From: Odontocerum albicorne
Lineage: Eukaryota; Arthropoda; Insecta; Trichoptera; Odontoceridae
Direction: 5' to 3'
Assembly: GCA_949825065.1 (NCBI GenBank)
Contig: OX463848.1
Location: 24,646,986 to 24,710,985, forward strand
Length of the DNA: 64,000 nucleotides
Shown: positions 33,060 to 43,049 of the stretch, piece by piece
Layout: each line of letters starts with the position of its first letter
Position numbering within the stretch: position 1 is the stretch's first letter
Notes under the pieces: generated by a model
Seen by the model: the letters and a program-made list of their open reading frames with translations, nothing else
The model's database searches: none
Told to the model about the DNA's origin: nothing
Position numbers and translations under genes: made by a program

Positions 33060-33890
33060 ATTTCCATAGACATTCGGAAAATGGTTTGATCATACAACAA
33101 ACATATAATGATTAGCTCAAAAATGTTTGTCTTTGGTAACTAAGTTATAGGAGAAGGAAAACTATAATAGTTAAATGTATAAAATCATTCAAATGAACAA
33201 AATGTTTTTAGAACAGTATATAATTACATCAGCGAGTTTTCAATAGTAAAAGCGTACATCTTTTTTAATTAGTTGTAAGAATTGTTATCTAGTTATAAGA
33301 AGTAGGGTGTATACATTTGTATATAGGTAGAGTCTTAAACAAATCAAATGTGTAAAATCAATTGGCTTTCAATTGCACACTGTACAAAACCAATCGTGAG
33401 AAATCAATAATTGATGGATATTTTTAAGGTTGTTGAGTTCAGGAGGGTAATTTTACGGCATTTTTTTCAATCTTACGTCTTGGCCGAGAGACTGGTTATT
33501 CTATATTTATTTTGTAATTCTTGTTATTTTTTTAACTTAAATAATTTTGTCTACGGAGAAAATGCTTCGTAGACAGCATTTAAACGTGGTTTTATTTCTG
33601 CCGAAATTTTAATTTCCTTTGAAAAAAACTTGATAATCACGTAATATTATTTTTTTTACATTTAAGAATATAACAAAATAACACGTCTTCCATAGACTGT
33701 AATTGACATAGTACTGAGGGTAGATATATCAAATTTTAATTGTAACATCGCTTTACCTTATGCGGTGGACGACGCCGGCGTGGTACGAGTATCTGCCCAA
33801 GTAAGAACTTGTTCAGGTAAGAAATGTTTGCGCCTAAGTGGTATTTTGTAACAAGTACATATGCGAATAAAAAAACAATATGTATGAACA
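33060..33890. other. AT-rich stretch without recognisable gene
   Basis: Nothing supported is seen. Confidence 0.45.
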
Positions 33891-34108
33891 AACTTCGTGG
33901 CCTAGTTGATAAGACGCCTGTCTCCGAACCTGGAGGTTGCGGGTTTAAATCCCGCTTAAATCGAAATTTAAAAAAAAAAGGATTCCAGTCTAGTTTTCAC
34001 TTAAGGCCTTTAAAAAAAATCTATACAGTTGGCTGGAAGAGATTGTTAAATTGCAATAAGCCTACCAGGTGTTACTGTATACCACGCACGTATAATACAT
34101 TACAATGT
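33891..34108 (+). repeat. tRNA-derived SINE (family A), reference copy
   Basis: The full order is visible: CTTCGTGGCCTAGTTGATAA (A box), GGAGGTTGCGGGTTTAAATC (B box), an A-run, GATTCCAGTCTAGTTTTCAC, then CAGTTGGCTGGAAGAGATTG, GCAATAAGCCTACCAGGTG and TTACTGTATACCA. It is about 215 bp long, the best copy for defining the family. Confidence 0.88.
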
Positions 34109-34344
34109 TTGTTAAATATAAAATTAATTTTAGCAATTACATTGTAATTGAAATACTTCATATGTGGCTGTCAAGTGCTTATCCGTAAATTATTATATTT
34201 TCTTTGTACCCCTTTATTTTACATTATAGCTGGTTTTATACCTCACAACTCTACATATTTTTACTACAATAACTGCACTAAACTATTGAATATTTATAAC
34301 AATTGTTTTTATTGTATCTTCTTGTTATTTTAAGAAATTTAATA

Positions 34345-34600
34345 TTGTAATTGGTTTTATCAAACACTGTTTATTCCGCTTTATGTAACGCTTTAACCCT
34401 ACCGATTTCAAGATTTTCCCCTTATCATCAGGGGAGCACAAACAAGTCTTGTTTGTTTTCCTCTGATGATGAGGTAAATACCTTGAAATCGGTAGGGCTA
34501 TACCGTTACATGAAGTGGAATAAACAGTGTTTGATAAAAGCAAATACAAGGTCATGAAACCTCCACAATGTTAATGCCTTAACTATAAATAGTATATACA
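34345..34600. repeat. Palindrome of two PLE-type terminal repeats
   Basis: The left arm (34345-34440, minus) and right arm (34455-34600, plus) are inverted copies about 90 bp long with a gap of about 15 bp. Each contains CTGATGA, a short hairpin, CTTGAAATCGGTAGGG and ATAAACAGTGTTTGATAAA. The right arm continues with CCTCCACAATGTTAATGCC. A head-to-head pair of hammerhead-like motifs results. Arms differ at several positions, so it is not a very recent fold-back. Confidence 0.7.
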
Positions 34601-35135
34601 CATTTTATATATAATTCTAACATCAATAATTTTAAGTATTTAAATAAAATAATATAGAATATTAATTTGTATCATATCCTATACAAGATACTATTGTGCT
34701 ATCAATCAAATAAATAAAAACGACATATAGTATGAAGGTATTAAAAAAATCGATGATATATTAGTGCTGTGATACAACATATTTTTATAATGGCTGAAAA
34801 CAAATTTTACTCGAATATTTAGTCGATTTTTAATCAGGAAATTTCAATACCTTTCTGAATCACTGATCCCCATTCATTATACATTTTCAAATGAAAATAT
34901 TTTTCATTGAAATTGAATATGTATTGTATGTAGGTACCGACTGATTTATATATTTCGAATTTATATTTTCTTACTAAAATATTTGAATGAATTCTTTGTT
35001 ATACATTTTGATGATAGTTTTAAAAATATGATATTTGGGTTTATTATTATTTTAATTAAAAACAAAATTTTTCATACATCTTGTAAAGTTTATGCTTTGC
35101 ATCAACGTTTTCTTTGTCGATAAGCTCTTGTTATA
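34601..35135. other. AT-rich stretch without recognisable gene
   Basis: Nothing supported is seen. Confidence 0.45.
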
Positions 35136-35915
35136 GTGGGTTTCATGAGAGTTTGCACTTTTTAACACATTGACAAGCTTAGTGCGTAATATACAAAAGT
35201 ATCTTAGCCGTGATTGGTTGATGTGATCCATTTGTTTGACGAAAAATACGGTGACCATAATGTCTGAAGTTAGGAAAAGGAAGATCATTGTGTGGATAGA
35301 CTAAATAAGTGGTTTTGAATGTTTATAATTACATCAAGAAATTACGGGACACTAGTAAGGAGGTAAATATTCTTGATTTTTATTTATTATTCAGTGAATT
35401 ACTGATCTCAATCAATTTTTAATAAATATCATATTTAATAAATAAAATTAAATGATAAATGTAGTTATATTTATAGTTACATTATTTGTTAATTTTAAGA
35501 ACCAGTAGATAATTAAGATTGGTCTGAATAATTTACTTAGAATTAAGGTATGAAACAATGGTAGGTAACCAGATAATATGCATTGCATATCTATGTAAAT
35601 AATTTTTTGAATCAGTGTTAGGGTCATTTATTTATTTTTACTATACATACATACCTAGTTATAAGTAATTTTTAATTGGTCTTAGTATTTATTGGTGTTA
35701 ATTGTATTTTATTTGCCTACTAATAAATAGTTTGATTTTATATTGACCATTGATTTCATTATTGTCATTAGGTACATACCTAAATATGATATTAAATTAG
35801 TATTATGCTAAGTAGGCATTTTATTGAAATATAAAGTATTAGATAGACAATATTTAAAAATAAATTAAAATATGGTCACTCTAGACAAGCAGTGCAAACT
35901 CTCGTGAAACCAACT
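35136..35915. repeat. Inverted-repeat-bounded segment, about 780 bp
   Basis: GTTTCATGAGAGTTTGCACT at about 35142 has its inverted partner AGTGCAAACTCTCGTGAAAC at about 35891 (one mismatch). Further in, GGTGACCATA (35250) faces TATGGTCACT (35871). The two pairs are nested. Inside is AT-rich non-coding DNA. It may be a MITE or two nested ones. No clear target duplication was found. Confidence 0.5.
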
Positions 35916-36047
35916 CTACTCAACATTAATATTTGGTATCCATCAGCGTTCAAAAAACGCTTAGTCTAAAAAGTTGTATTTAAAATATAGATATTTAACA
36001 TACATGGTTTGAGGCATAAACAATAAAATTTTACTGATATTTAAGAT

Positions 36048-36083
36048 GACCTCCGTGACTTAGTTGGTAAAACACTTGTTACT
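36048..36083 (+). repeat. SINE-A head fragment
   Basis: GACCTCCGTGACTTAGTTGG TAAAACACTTGTT is the A-box part of SINE A; the rest is missing. Confidence 0.5.
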
Positions 36084-36590
36084 CTTTACTTTAACAATAA
36101 AATAAGCGCGTATATAATCGGGCTATTTTCTCACAGATGATTACATGATCTACGTGGAAGGGCAGCTTAAGATTGACGTTGGAGTGGCGAGGGGATCCTC
36201 GACTACGAGACCCAGCAACGATGATGATTAAATACGTCGACTCGATTACCGATGACAATATTGCGTCTTGGCTAAATTCTTCAATATATCCGAATTACCA
36301 ATTCGGATACGTTGAAGGGTTAAGAGTTACCATACGAAAAAAAATGTTGTGAACGATTTAATTTAATCAATTAAATGTTTCCAGTCTACTAAAAGAATTT
36401 TTAAAACGTAAACAGTCATCGTTTTATTTAATAAAATACTATTTGTAAATGCATGAAAAATATATTGTCAGTATAGACTATTTTTTTAAAATAAGCTGAT
36501 GTTAGTTGAAAAATGAGCCATCCTTACTAGTGTCAATCATCACTTAATTTCTAACTCTCCTTTACACCTTTATTTTTTATTCGTCTAGTA

Positions 36591-37443
36591 CAGTGTTTCT
36601 TAACCGTATTTAAAGAATCGCCCCCTTTACCACGGTAAAATTATCCAGCGCCCCCCCCCCCCCCCCCATCCCACAAAATGCGAAATTCAAAATTTAAACT
36701 TTTCTCCACGTATGTATTTTATGCAATCGATTTCCTACTATAAATAAAAAAATAGGAGGAATAAAAATAAAACACGTGATTATTTTTATAAACATTATGT
36801 ATTTATTGCCTTTTTTGTCATATTAACATTACACACAACATTATAATATTATTTCAATAAAAAAAAGTACATGATTCAATACGAAATATGAAATTTTTAA
36901 TAAAAAATATATTTAATGAGATCCTTGAGCCTCACGTGATTGCGCCAATTTCGTAATATTAGGTTCAAATTTACTTAAATACAATCTCAAATCTCCTCTT
37001 TGGCTTATTTGTAATCGATTTCGTGATTTTTTTAATATATGCATTACTGCACTAAAACCCTTTTCCACTAAATACGACGAAGGAAATGCTATGATGGGCA
37101 ATTTTACTTCTTTCCACAGAAAAGGGTATTGATGGCGAAAACGAACCCAAAAAGCATCATAATCACATTGATTGAATATTATTTTAGCCTCACAGTCATT
37201 TTGTAGCTCAATAAACTGCTCTTTTAAATTTTGACTGACACTTTCTATGTCTGATAAAAATGGATTAATTAACCAAGCTGTGTGCAGTGCACGCACCAAT
37301 TGAGCATACCTTATTTTTGTATTTCGACATAACGCCCACTGGAACTCCTGCAGCGCCCCCTAAATTCTAAAAATTTATAAACGCCCCCCCAGACCTCTAA
37401 AACGCCCACAAGGGGGCGCTGGCGCCCCCGTTAAGAATCACTG
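36591..37443 (-). mobile_element. hAT element, internally deleted, perfect 8-bp duplication
   Basis: The ends CAGTGTTTCTTAACCG and (inverted) CAGTGATTCTTAACGG are flanked by GTCTAGTA at 36583-36590 and 37444-37451. The subterminal GCGCCCCC blocks face each other. At 853 bp it keeps only the 3' part of the transposase gene. A poly-C run of about 18 lies at 36650-36667. The perfect duplication points to a fairly recent insertion. Confidence 0.92.
36913..37355 (-). pseudogene. hAT transposase C-terminal remnant (ZBED/FAM200-like)
   Basis: The open frame reads RNTKIRYAQLVRALHTAW, then FWVRFRHQYPFLWKEVKLP, IIAFPSSYLVEKGFSAVMHI, LKKSRNRLQISQRGDLRLYL and SKFEPNITKL...QGSH. YL.EKGFS.......K.RN.L....DLRL....EP.I.....Q.QGSH is the dimerisation (C-terminal) region of the hAT subgroup related to vertebrate ZBED5/FAM200. 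No stop codons occur over about 145 residues, but the BED finger and the catalytic core's first parts are deleted. Confidence 0.8.
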
Positions 37444-37679
37444 GTCTAGTAGAATAAAATGCGACGGAGGAAAATGCTAACATAAAATTATATAAATATA
37501 AAAAAAAACTAAATTATTGCATTGCATGAGATGGTATTTAAGTCTGAAAATATTTTATACTTTGTTATTTTAAAGACACAGTGAAGTGATTTTAGTTGGT
37601 GTGAACATAATGTAAGTTAATTTTGAAGAAAACATTTGTTTTTTAGAAGAAAATTTCATCAATGTTTGAAGTTCTTTTA

Positions 37680-37766
37680 ATATTCATTCTATTGTATGAA
37701 GTATATGAAACAGTCGTCTTTTAGTATTCATTCTATTGTATGAAGTATATGAAACAGTCTCCTTTT
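37680..37766. repeat. Tandem duplication, about 43-bp unit x 2
   Basis: TATTCATTCTATTGTATGAA with AGTATATGAAACAGTC is present twice with almost no change. Confidence 0.9.
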
Positions 37767-37824
37767 TATTTTGTGCAAAAAGTCTCAAAAAATGTTAAGG
37801 TAGTAGTCCACAAAAATATTTTAT

Positions 37825-38220
37825 AACCAACATTTGTATGGGAGTGAAACGTGGATCTAAAGAAAGTCAGCAAGCAGCCGAATATTTGTGCGCATTGAAA
37901 ACAATAAATAAGGTAACAATATATGACCGAATATGAAATAAATTTACTAGGGATGAATGTAACTGATGTAATAAGTAGGATTGATAAAAGTGGTCTGAGA
38001 TGGATTGGACATATAAAACGAATGAATGAAGAAATCCTAACAAAACTAATAAACAGTGCAAATGTGAGAGGTAAGCGTAGTAGATCAATGAAAGTAAAGA
38101 AAGGAAATAGCCAGAAAATTCATATGAGCTGTTTTAGAAAATGTTTGGATGTAGAGGAGGTGAAATTAGCAAAGCCTGGTCATCTGCCCTTTATATCTAC
38201 CCAGATTGAGAAACGTATGT
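37825..38220 (+). pseudogene. LINE X RT C-terminal relic
   Basis: Starts near HLYGSETWI-like codons (TTTGTATGGGAGTGAAACGT). The open frame 37923-38222 then reads NVTDVISRIDKSGLRWIGHI, KRMNEEILTKLINSANVRGK and RSRS. Family blocks are clear. The last residues are frame-shifted. Confidence 0.65.
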
Positions 38221-38304
38221 AAATGTAATTTCGTTTTGAATAATTGTATGCAGCAAATTATCTATTTGTTGTTTAATAACGTACACAATGGTTTTAAAAA
38301 ATCC

Positions 38305-38609
38305 TCAAAATAAATGTAACTAGTCAACCATGAAAATTTAGCTGTCTTTAAAATAAATGTAACTAGTCAACCATGAAAAGTAGCTGTCTTTAAAATAAAT
38401 GTAACTAGTCAACCATGAAAAATTAGCTGTCTTTAAAATAAATGTAACTAGTCAACCATGAAAAGTTAGCTGTCTTTAAAATAAATGTAACTAGTCAACC
38501 ATGAAAAATTAGCTGTCTTTAAAATAAATGTAACTTGTCAACTATGAAAAGTTAGCTGTCTTTAAAATAAATGTAACTAGTCAACCATGAAAAGTTAGCT
38601 GTCTTTAAA
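38305..38609. repeat. Minisatellite, about 43-bp unit x 7
   Basis: The unit AAAATAAATGTAACTAGTCA followed by ACCATGAAAAGTTAGCTGTC is repeated seven times. Length changes of 1-4 bp occur in the A-run after CATG. No spacers, so not CRISPR-like. Confidence 0.92.
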
Positions 38610-39103
38610 ATTGTACACATTATTTTATTCATATCTGATTCTCCAGAATAATTAGCATCAACTCAAGTGCTTTTCCATACATCTTTATATTTCGAGAGTG
38701 CTTGAATATAAAGGTTAAAAAATACTCATTATTTTTCAAATAAATATTCCTTAAAACGTAACTTAAAAAGTTTAAGGATTAATAAAAACACAAACATATA
38801 CTTTATTTTAAAACGAATAATAAATAGCATTGAAGTCATCTTAAAGTTAGGTTAAAATAAATGTTGACAAAGGTATTCATTTTTATTATATTCATTCGAA
38901 AATATGATAAAATTCTGAGGATTAAATATTTGTTTTCAAAATAATGTGATATTATCTTTATATAGTCTTTATATAAAACGGAAAATAAAATTCACAATGT
39001 GGGTATTTTCATAAAACAATTGAAATTATTTGGATATGCGCTACCTGAAAAAGAATTTCGAAAAAATGTTTTCCTATTAAAATTATAAATATAAACCAGA
39101 TGG
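38610..39103. other. AT-rich stretch without recognisable gene
   Basis: Nothing supported is seen. Confidence 0.5.
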
Positions 39104-39155
39104 TACGAGGGTTGCTACTTAAGTTTTGAGACAGACAAGTAAAAACAAATATTTA

Positions 39156-40697
39156 TCATCGAAAAGGGCTTTTTTGTTTTTCAAAATACTCTCCATGATG
39201 ATCAATACACTTTTGCATGCGTTCGAACCAATTTTCGAAGCACTTTTTCGACTCGGAATGAGGTAACTTCAAAACATGCGTTTTAAACGTATCAACCGCT
39301 TCTTCAGGCGTCGAAAAACGTTGACCTCGCAATTTATTTTTGATGTTCGGGAATAAAAAGAAGTCATTGGGTGCCAAATCAGGGATGTACAGCGGATGAC
39401 CCATCAATTCGATGTTTTGAGTGCTCAAAAAGTCACTTGTTTGAGCCGATGTGTGAGAGCTCGCATTGTCGTGGTGGAGAATGATCCATCTTCAGCGGTT
39501 GGTTTTCCTAATTTCTCCGAACACTTCTGGCAAACAAATGGTAGTGTACCATTTAGAATTGACTGTACGACGTTCCACTAAAGGCACTGTTGCAACATGA
39601 CCATTTATACCGAAGAAAAAAGCCACCATTTGCTTCGAAGTGCTTCGTGTGCGAACAACTTTTGTTGGATTTGGCTTGTCTTGAAAGACCCATACAGTCG
39701 TGTTATGTGATGGACACATATCTTACTTTTCAGTCCATAAAGTGAACTTTAGGGTCACCTGTCTTATCACCAGACATTTCTTTATACTGAATATTGCATC
39801 ACTGTCTTAATTTATTACTGGACTCGCTTCTTATCCCCTGAAGATAAGTGAAGCGCTAAAAAAGTAGTTTCCGTTTATTTATCCGAAATATATATTATCT
39901 GACCACATTTACCCTTTGCTCCTACACTCTCAATTGGAAAGAGATCTCTTTCACCAAAATGAGTATATTAAGGGTCCATAAGGCTCAAATTAACTAGATA
40001 CATTTTTCTGGACGAGGAACGAGGTCACTATAGCACTTTACCCATTGAAATTATCTCCGTGATGTACTAACATGTAATCATTGTAAATCGTCATCTAATA
40101 AAATGCTGAAGAAAGTGGTTATTTTCCATTATCACCATCAAACTCCCGAATTCCGACATAACAGTCAACTGCTGTTTAGTTTCTGGCTCATATGCATAGA
40201 TCCATTATTTGTGGTCTGTCACGATCTTATAGACGTCTTTTGAAGCACCGCGATTGATTTTTTTCAACATATCTTTGGACCAATCGACATGAGCCTTTTT
40301 TTGAGCGATTGTCAAATTATGCGGTATCCAACGCGAACAAATCTTTTTGTCGACCAAATTTTCATGCAATATTGAATGTATGCAAGTGGAACTAATACTC
40401 AAACATGCCTTAATCTCGCGATAAGTCACATGACGACCTTGCAATATCAGTTCACGCACATCATCGATGTTTTATTTATTCTGGCACAACAACCGATTTT
40501 GGACGACCTTCACGAAATTAGTCCTGGAGCAAACTACGACCACGATTGAATTCGGAAAACCAGCAAAACACAGTGGCCCGGGATAGTGCTTTATCACCAA
40601 AAGTTGAAACGAGCTGATCGGCACACTGTTGTTGAGTTAGTCCACGTCGAAAATCATAAAAAATCATAGCACGAAAATGTTCACGATTTAATTCCAT
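39156..40697 (-). pseudogene. mariner transposase, dead
   Basis: Starts MELNREHFRAMIFYDFRRGL at 40697 (helix-turn-helix region). It shows FNRGRSLLQD, a stop, then EGRPKSVVVPE. There a 7-nt insertion (TAAATAA) shifts the frame; it continues RELILQGRHVTYREIKACLS and WIPHNLTIAQKKAHVDWSKD. The first catalytic motif (TGDESW in the family) reads TDHK-stop-W, so the Asp is lost. After YAYEPETKQQ the MITE interrupts. It resumes TVWVFQDKPNPTKVVRTRST, then ILHHDNASSHTSAQTSDFL (second Asp intact) and DLAPNDFFLFPNIKNKLRG (third Asp intact), ending EYFEKQKSPFR. At least three stops, one frameshift and one insertion. Confidence 0.9.
39701..40163. mobile_element. MITE inserted in mariner, 463 bp
   Basis: Starts TGTTATGTGATGGACACATA and ends CCGACATAACA, so TGTTATGT/ACATAACA are inverted. 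Flanks AGTCG (left) and AGTCA (right) suggest a 4-5-bp duplication, and the mariner reading resumes across it. A second copy at 57810-58186 shares the start, CAAGTGAAC/AAAGTGAAC, TATATTATCTG-type and ACGGGTATATTAAGG blocks in the same order. No ORF. Superfamily unknown. Confidence 0.8.
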
Positions 40698-41194
40698 TTT
40701 TGGTAGAGATGAATTTTTCAAGTCACTGTAAACAACACAAATAGCTCTCGTATGACAAAACTTTCTGAGCACGTATACCATTAAAAATGTTAAACTTTAC
40801 GATGCTTCTGTCAGATTTGACGTATCTATGTTACATTGGTGTTGCCATATCTCAAAACTTAAGTAGCAACCCTCGTATGTGTATGCAGGTAAGAATTTAT
40901 TTTATTTTTGAAACTGAATTAATGGATTGGCAATGCTATGTACTGATAGAAATGATGCAGAAGAATAATACAAGATGCTTAAGGAAGCACTTCAAAATAA
41001 ACCTTTTAGGAGGTTTTTGGGAGGAAAATTTGTAATGTTATGTTATATGAACAGTATACAATACATTGCACTTCACATAAAGTCGGAAGATTTTTACAAG
41101 TATCTAGTAACATGTCATACATTTGAGTTCAAGAACTTAAATTATATAAAACAATGAACTGAAAAAAAAACACATAACGACCCAGGCATAAATC

Positions 41195-41375
41195 TCCAGA
41201 AACACATTAATATCCAGAAATCCACTTAATATAACCAACCAGAAATAAGTAAACGAGCCTTAAATGAGAAACCAGACTGCAATCTTTTTAAAAAATCAAG
41301 GGTCCCAACAGGAATCGAATCCGCAACATCCGGGTTGTTTGACAAGTCTTGCCAATTAGACTACGGAAGTTTGTA
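41195..41375 (-). repeat. tRNA-derived SINE (family A)
   Basis: On the minus strand: ACTTCCGTAGTCTAATTGGC (A box) and TGCGGATTCGATTCCTGTTG (B box), then CAGTCTGGTTTCTCATTTAA and TGGTTGGTTATATT. The 3' tail is short. Confidence 0.75.
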
Positions 41376-41914
41376 CTTTGTTTAAAATTAAAATATGGAG
41401 GCCCGCAAATTTGCAATTCGAAACCTTTGATAAATGATAACCGAGTAACATTTGATAGTTCATGCTTGTAAAAGTAAATTTGTTGATAGATCACTTAAGT
41501 AAACGATTTAATAGAATGCGTACGCATAATTTTGGCACGGAAATGATTTATTAAGCGGTTTCCCAGTAGTTTTCAAAACAAATGATTATTTTAAGTTAAT
41601 CGTGTGTCAAATATTCTCTCAACAGGACCACTCACGTATTGCGTTTGAAACTATTAAAATTCGACAAAGAGATTACAACTTAAAATTCGACATGACGTGT
41701 GTTTAAACAAACATAATAAAAAACAAACTATGATTTTGTTTTTGATAATCTATTACATAAAGATATATCGTGACTTTAACTAAATTACTGTAAATAATTA
41801 CTCCTTTTTATTGCCCTTTTTCTGAAAACTTCGCAACATGTAAAAAAGTACATAATTAGATCTCGTATATGCTTATAAAAACCATCGTTTATGTTTTTAT
41901 ACTTACACTTAAAT

Positions 41915-41985
41915 ATATGTTTTTAATATTCCAATGATCCTCACTAACAAATTAAACATATGTTTTTAATATTCCAATGATACTA
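41915..41985. repeat. Direct repeat, 29 bp x 2
   Basis: ATATGTTTTTAATATTCCAA with TGAT occurs at 41916 and 41957. Confidence 0.85.
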
Positions 41986-42069
41986 TAAAATAAATTGAAT
42001 AATTCTTATATTATTGAAAACACTTTTGTTAAGTAGGGTAAAAAAGAACACAATAAGGGGTTTTGAAAA

Positions 42070-42290
42070 TATTGAAAAGAAGGGTAAAGAAAATTGACAA
42101 CAAATTTATAATGCAAGCATAATTATAGTCCTATAGAGGAAGACCGCGAAAATTATGGTTGGAGCAAGTGAATGAAATTTTGAAAGAAGGAAAGGTAAGA
42201 TTACTATAATAAACTATAGTCGCTATAGCAAAATTTGGCATTAATATATATCCTCTGTGCCTATTCCAGCAGAGAAAGGTATATGTGTAT
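42070..42290 (+). repeat. LINE X 3'-terminal fragment
   Basis: Includes CCTATAGAGGAAGACCGCGA (encoding the GRPRK block), TGGAGCAAGTGAATGAAATT and the terminus TCCTCTGTGCCTATTCCAGC. Confidence 0.55.
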
Positions 42291-42865
42291 TTAAGAATGT
42301 TTGTAAAAATATATATCTTAATATTAGATCAACTATTCTTAGAAGTAACACTACTTAGAAATAATTTTAAATATAAACTTACATTTCCTTTATCTCGTTT
42401 CTATTTCACTTGAATGAGTTCTTGATCCTCACCAGAAGCATTTTCTTTAAGTATTTTAAGAGTTCGCTGACATATCAACCAGAGATACACTGAAAATTCT
42501 AAATCAACCGAACAGCAATTAAATCCAAAGGAAAAAACACTATTTTCTTGCTGGTAACTTGTATCGTTTATAATAGCCACAGCTAGTTGATAAACTTTAA
42601 TATATTTTTTCTTCACATTTTCACAGTACTTTTAAACTTTTTAAAGCTACGTGCCGAAAGTTCTTTTGATTTGCAATTTGAAACGAACCAAAACGTTTTT
42701 AGTTTTTAACATCAAAGCTTTTGTTAAAAATGTATTTAAATTTTTATTTAAAATACATTAAAGAGGCACAAAAGATAAATTTGTTTTCGAAAAAATAAAC
42801 AGTTTTTTTAGTTATTAAATCAATATTTCTTCGGTTAAATATATTTTATGCATAAAACTCTCATT

Positions 42866-43045
42866 GTATACAATAGAATTTGGCGAGTTAATCGTTATGT
42901 GGCAATTTCTCCCAATCAATCTGAAAGATGTTAACCAGGTTTTATGTGAAAACCGAACTGAAACCCTTTTTAGAAAAAATGGAAGACACCCCGTAATCCT
43001 TAGGTTTAGAGACGGGCGATAACCGTCGGAGGTCGTCGGTTTTAA
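42866..43045 (-). repeat. tRNA-derived SINE (family A)
   Basis: Minus strand: GACCTCCGACGGTTATCGCC and CCTAAGGATTACGGGG (head), GGGTTTCAGTTCGGTTTTCA (body), then GATTGGGAGAAATTGCCACA (tail) and TTCTATTGTATACA. Confidence 0.7.
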
Positions 43046-43049
43046 CTGA

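Larger units (their letters stand above)
39106..40875 (-). mobile_element. mariner element with intact ends, split by a MITE
   Basis: The ends are a perfect 26-bp inverted repeat starting CGAGGGTTGCTACTTAAGTT. TA lies at 39104-39105 and 40876-40877. Total length is 1770 bp, but removal of the 463-bp insertion at 39701-40163 leaves about 1.3 kb, the usual mariner size. The gene runs on the minus strand. Confidence 0.93.

Noticed and set aside
36650..36667. Poly-C run (also at 48417-48430)
   Set aside because: A homopolymer run, possibly with sequencing length error; no functional meaning can be supported.
38305..38609. Regularly repeated units resembling a CRISPR array
   Set aside because: Units are contiguous with no unique spacers, and the genome is eukaryotic. 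The same holds for the arrays at 53.0 and 61.0 kb.
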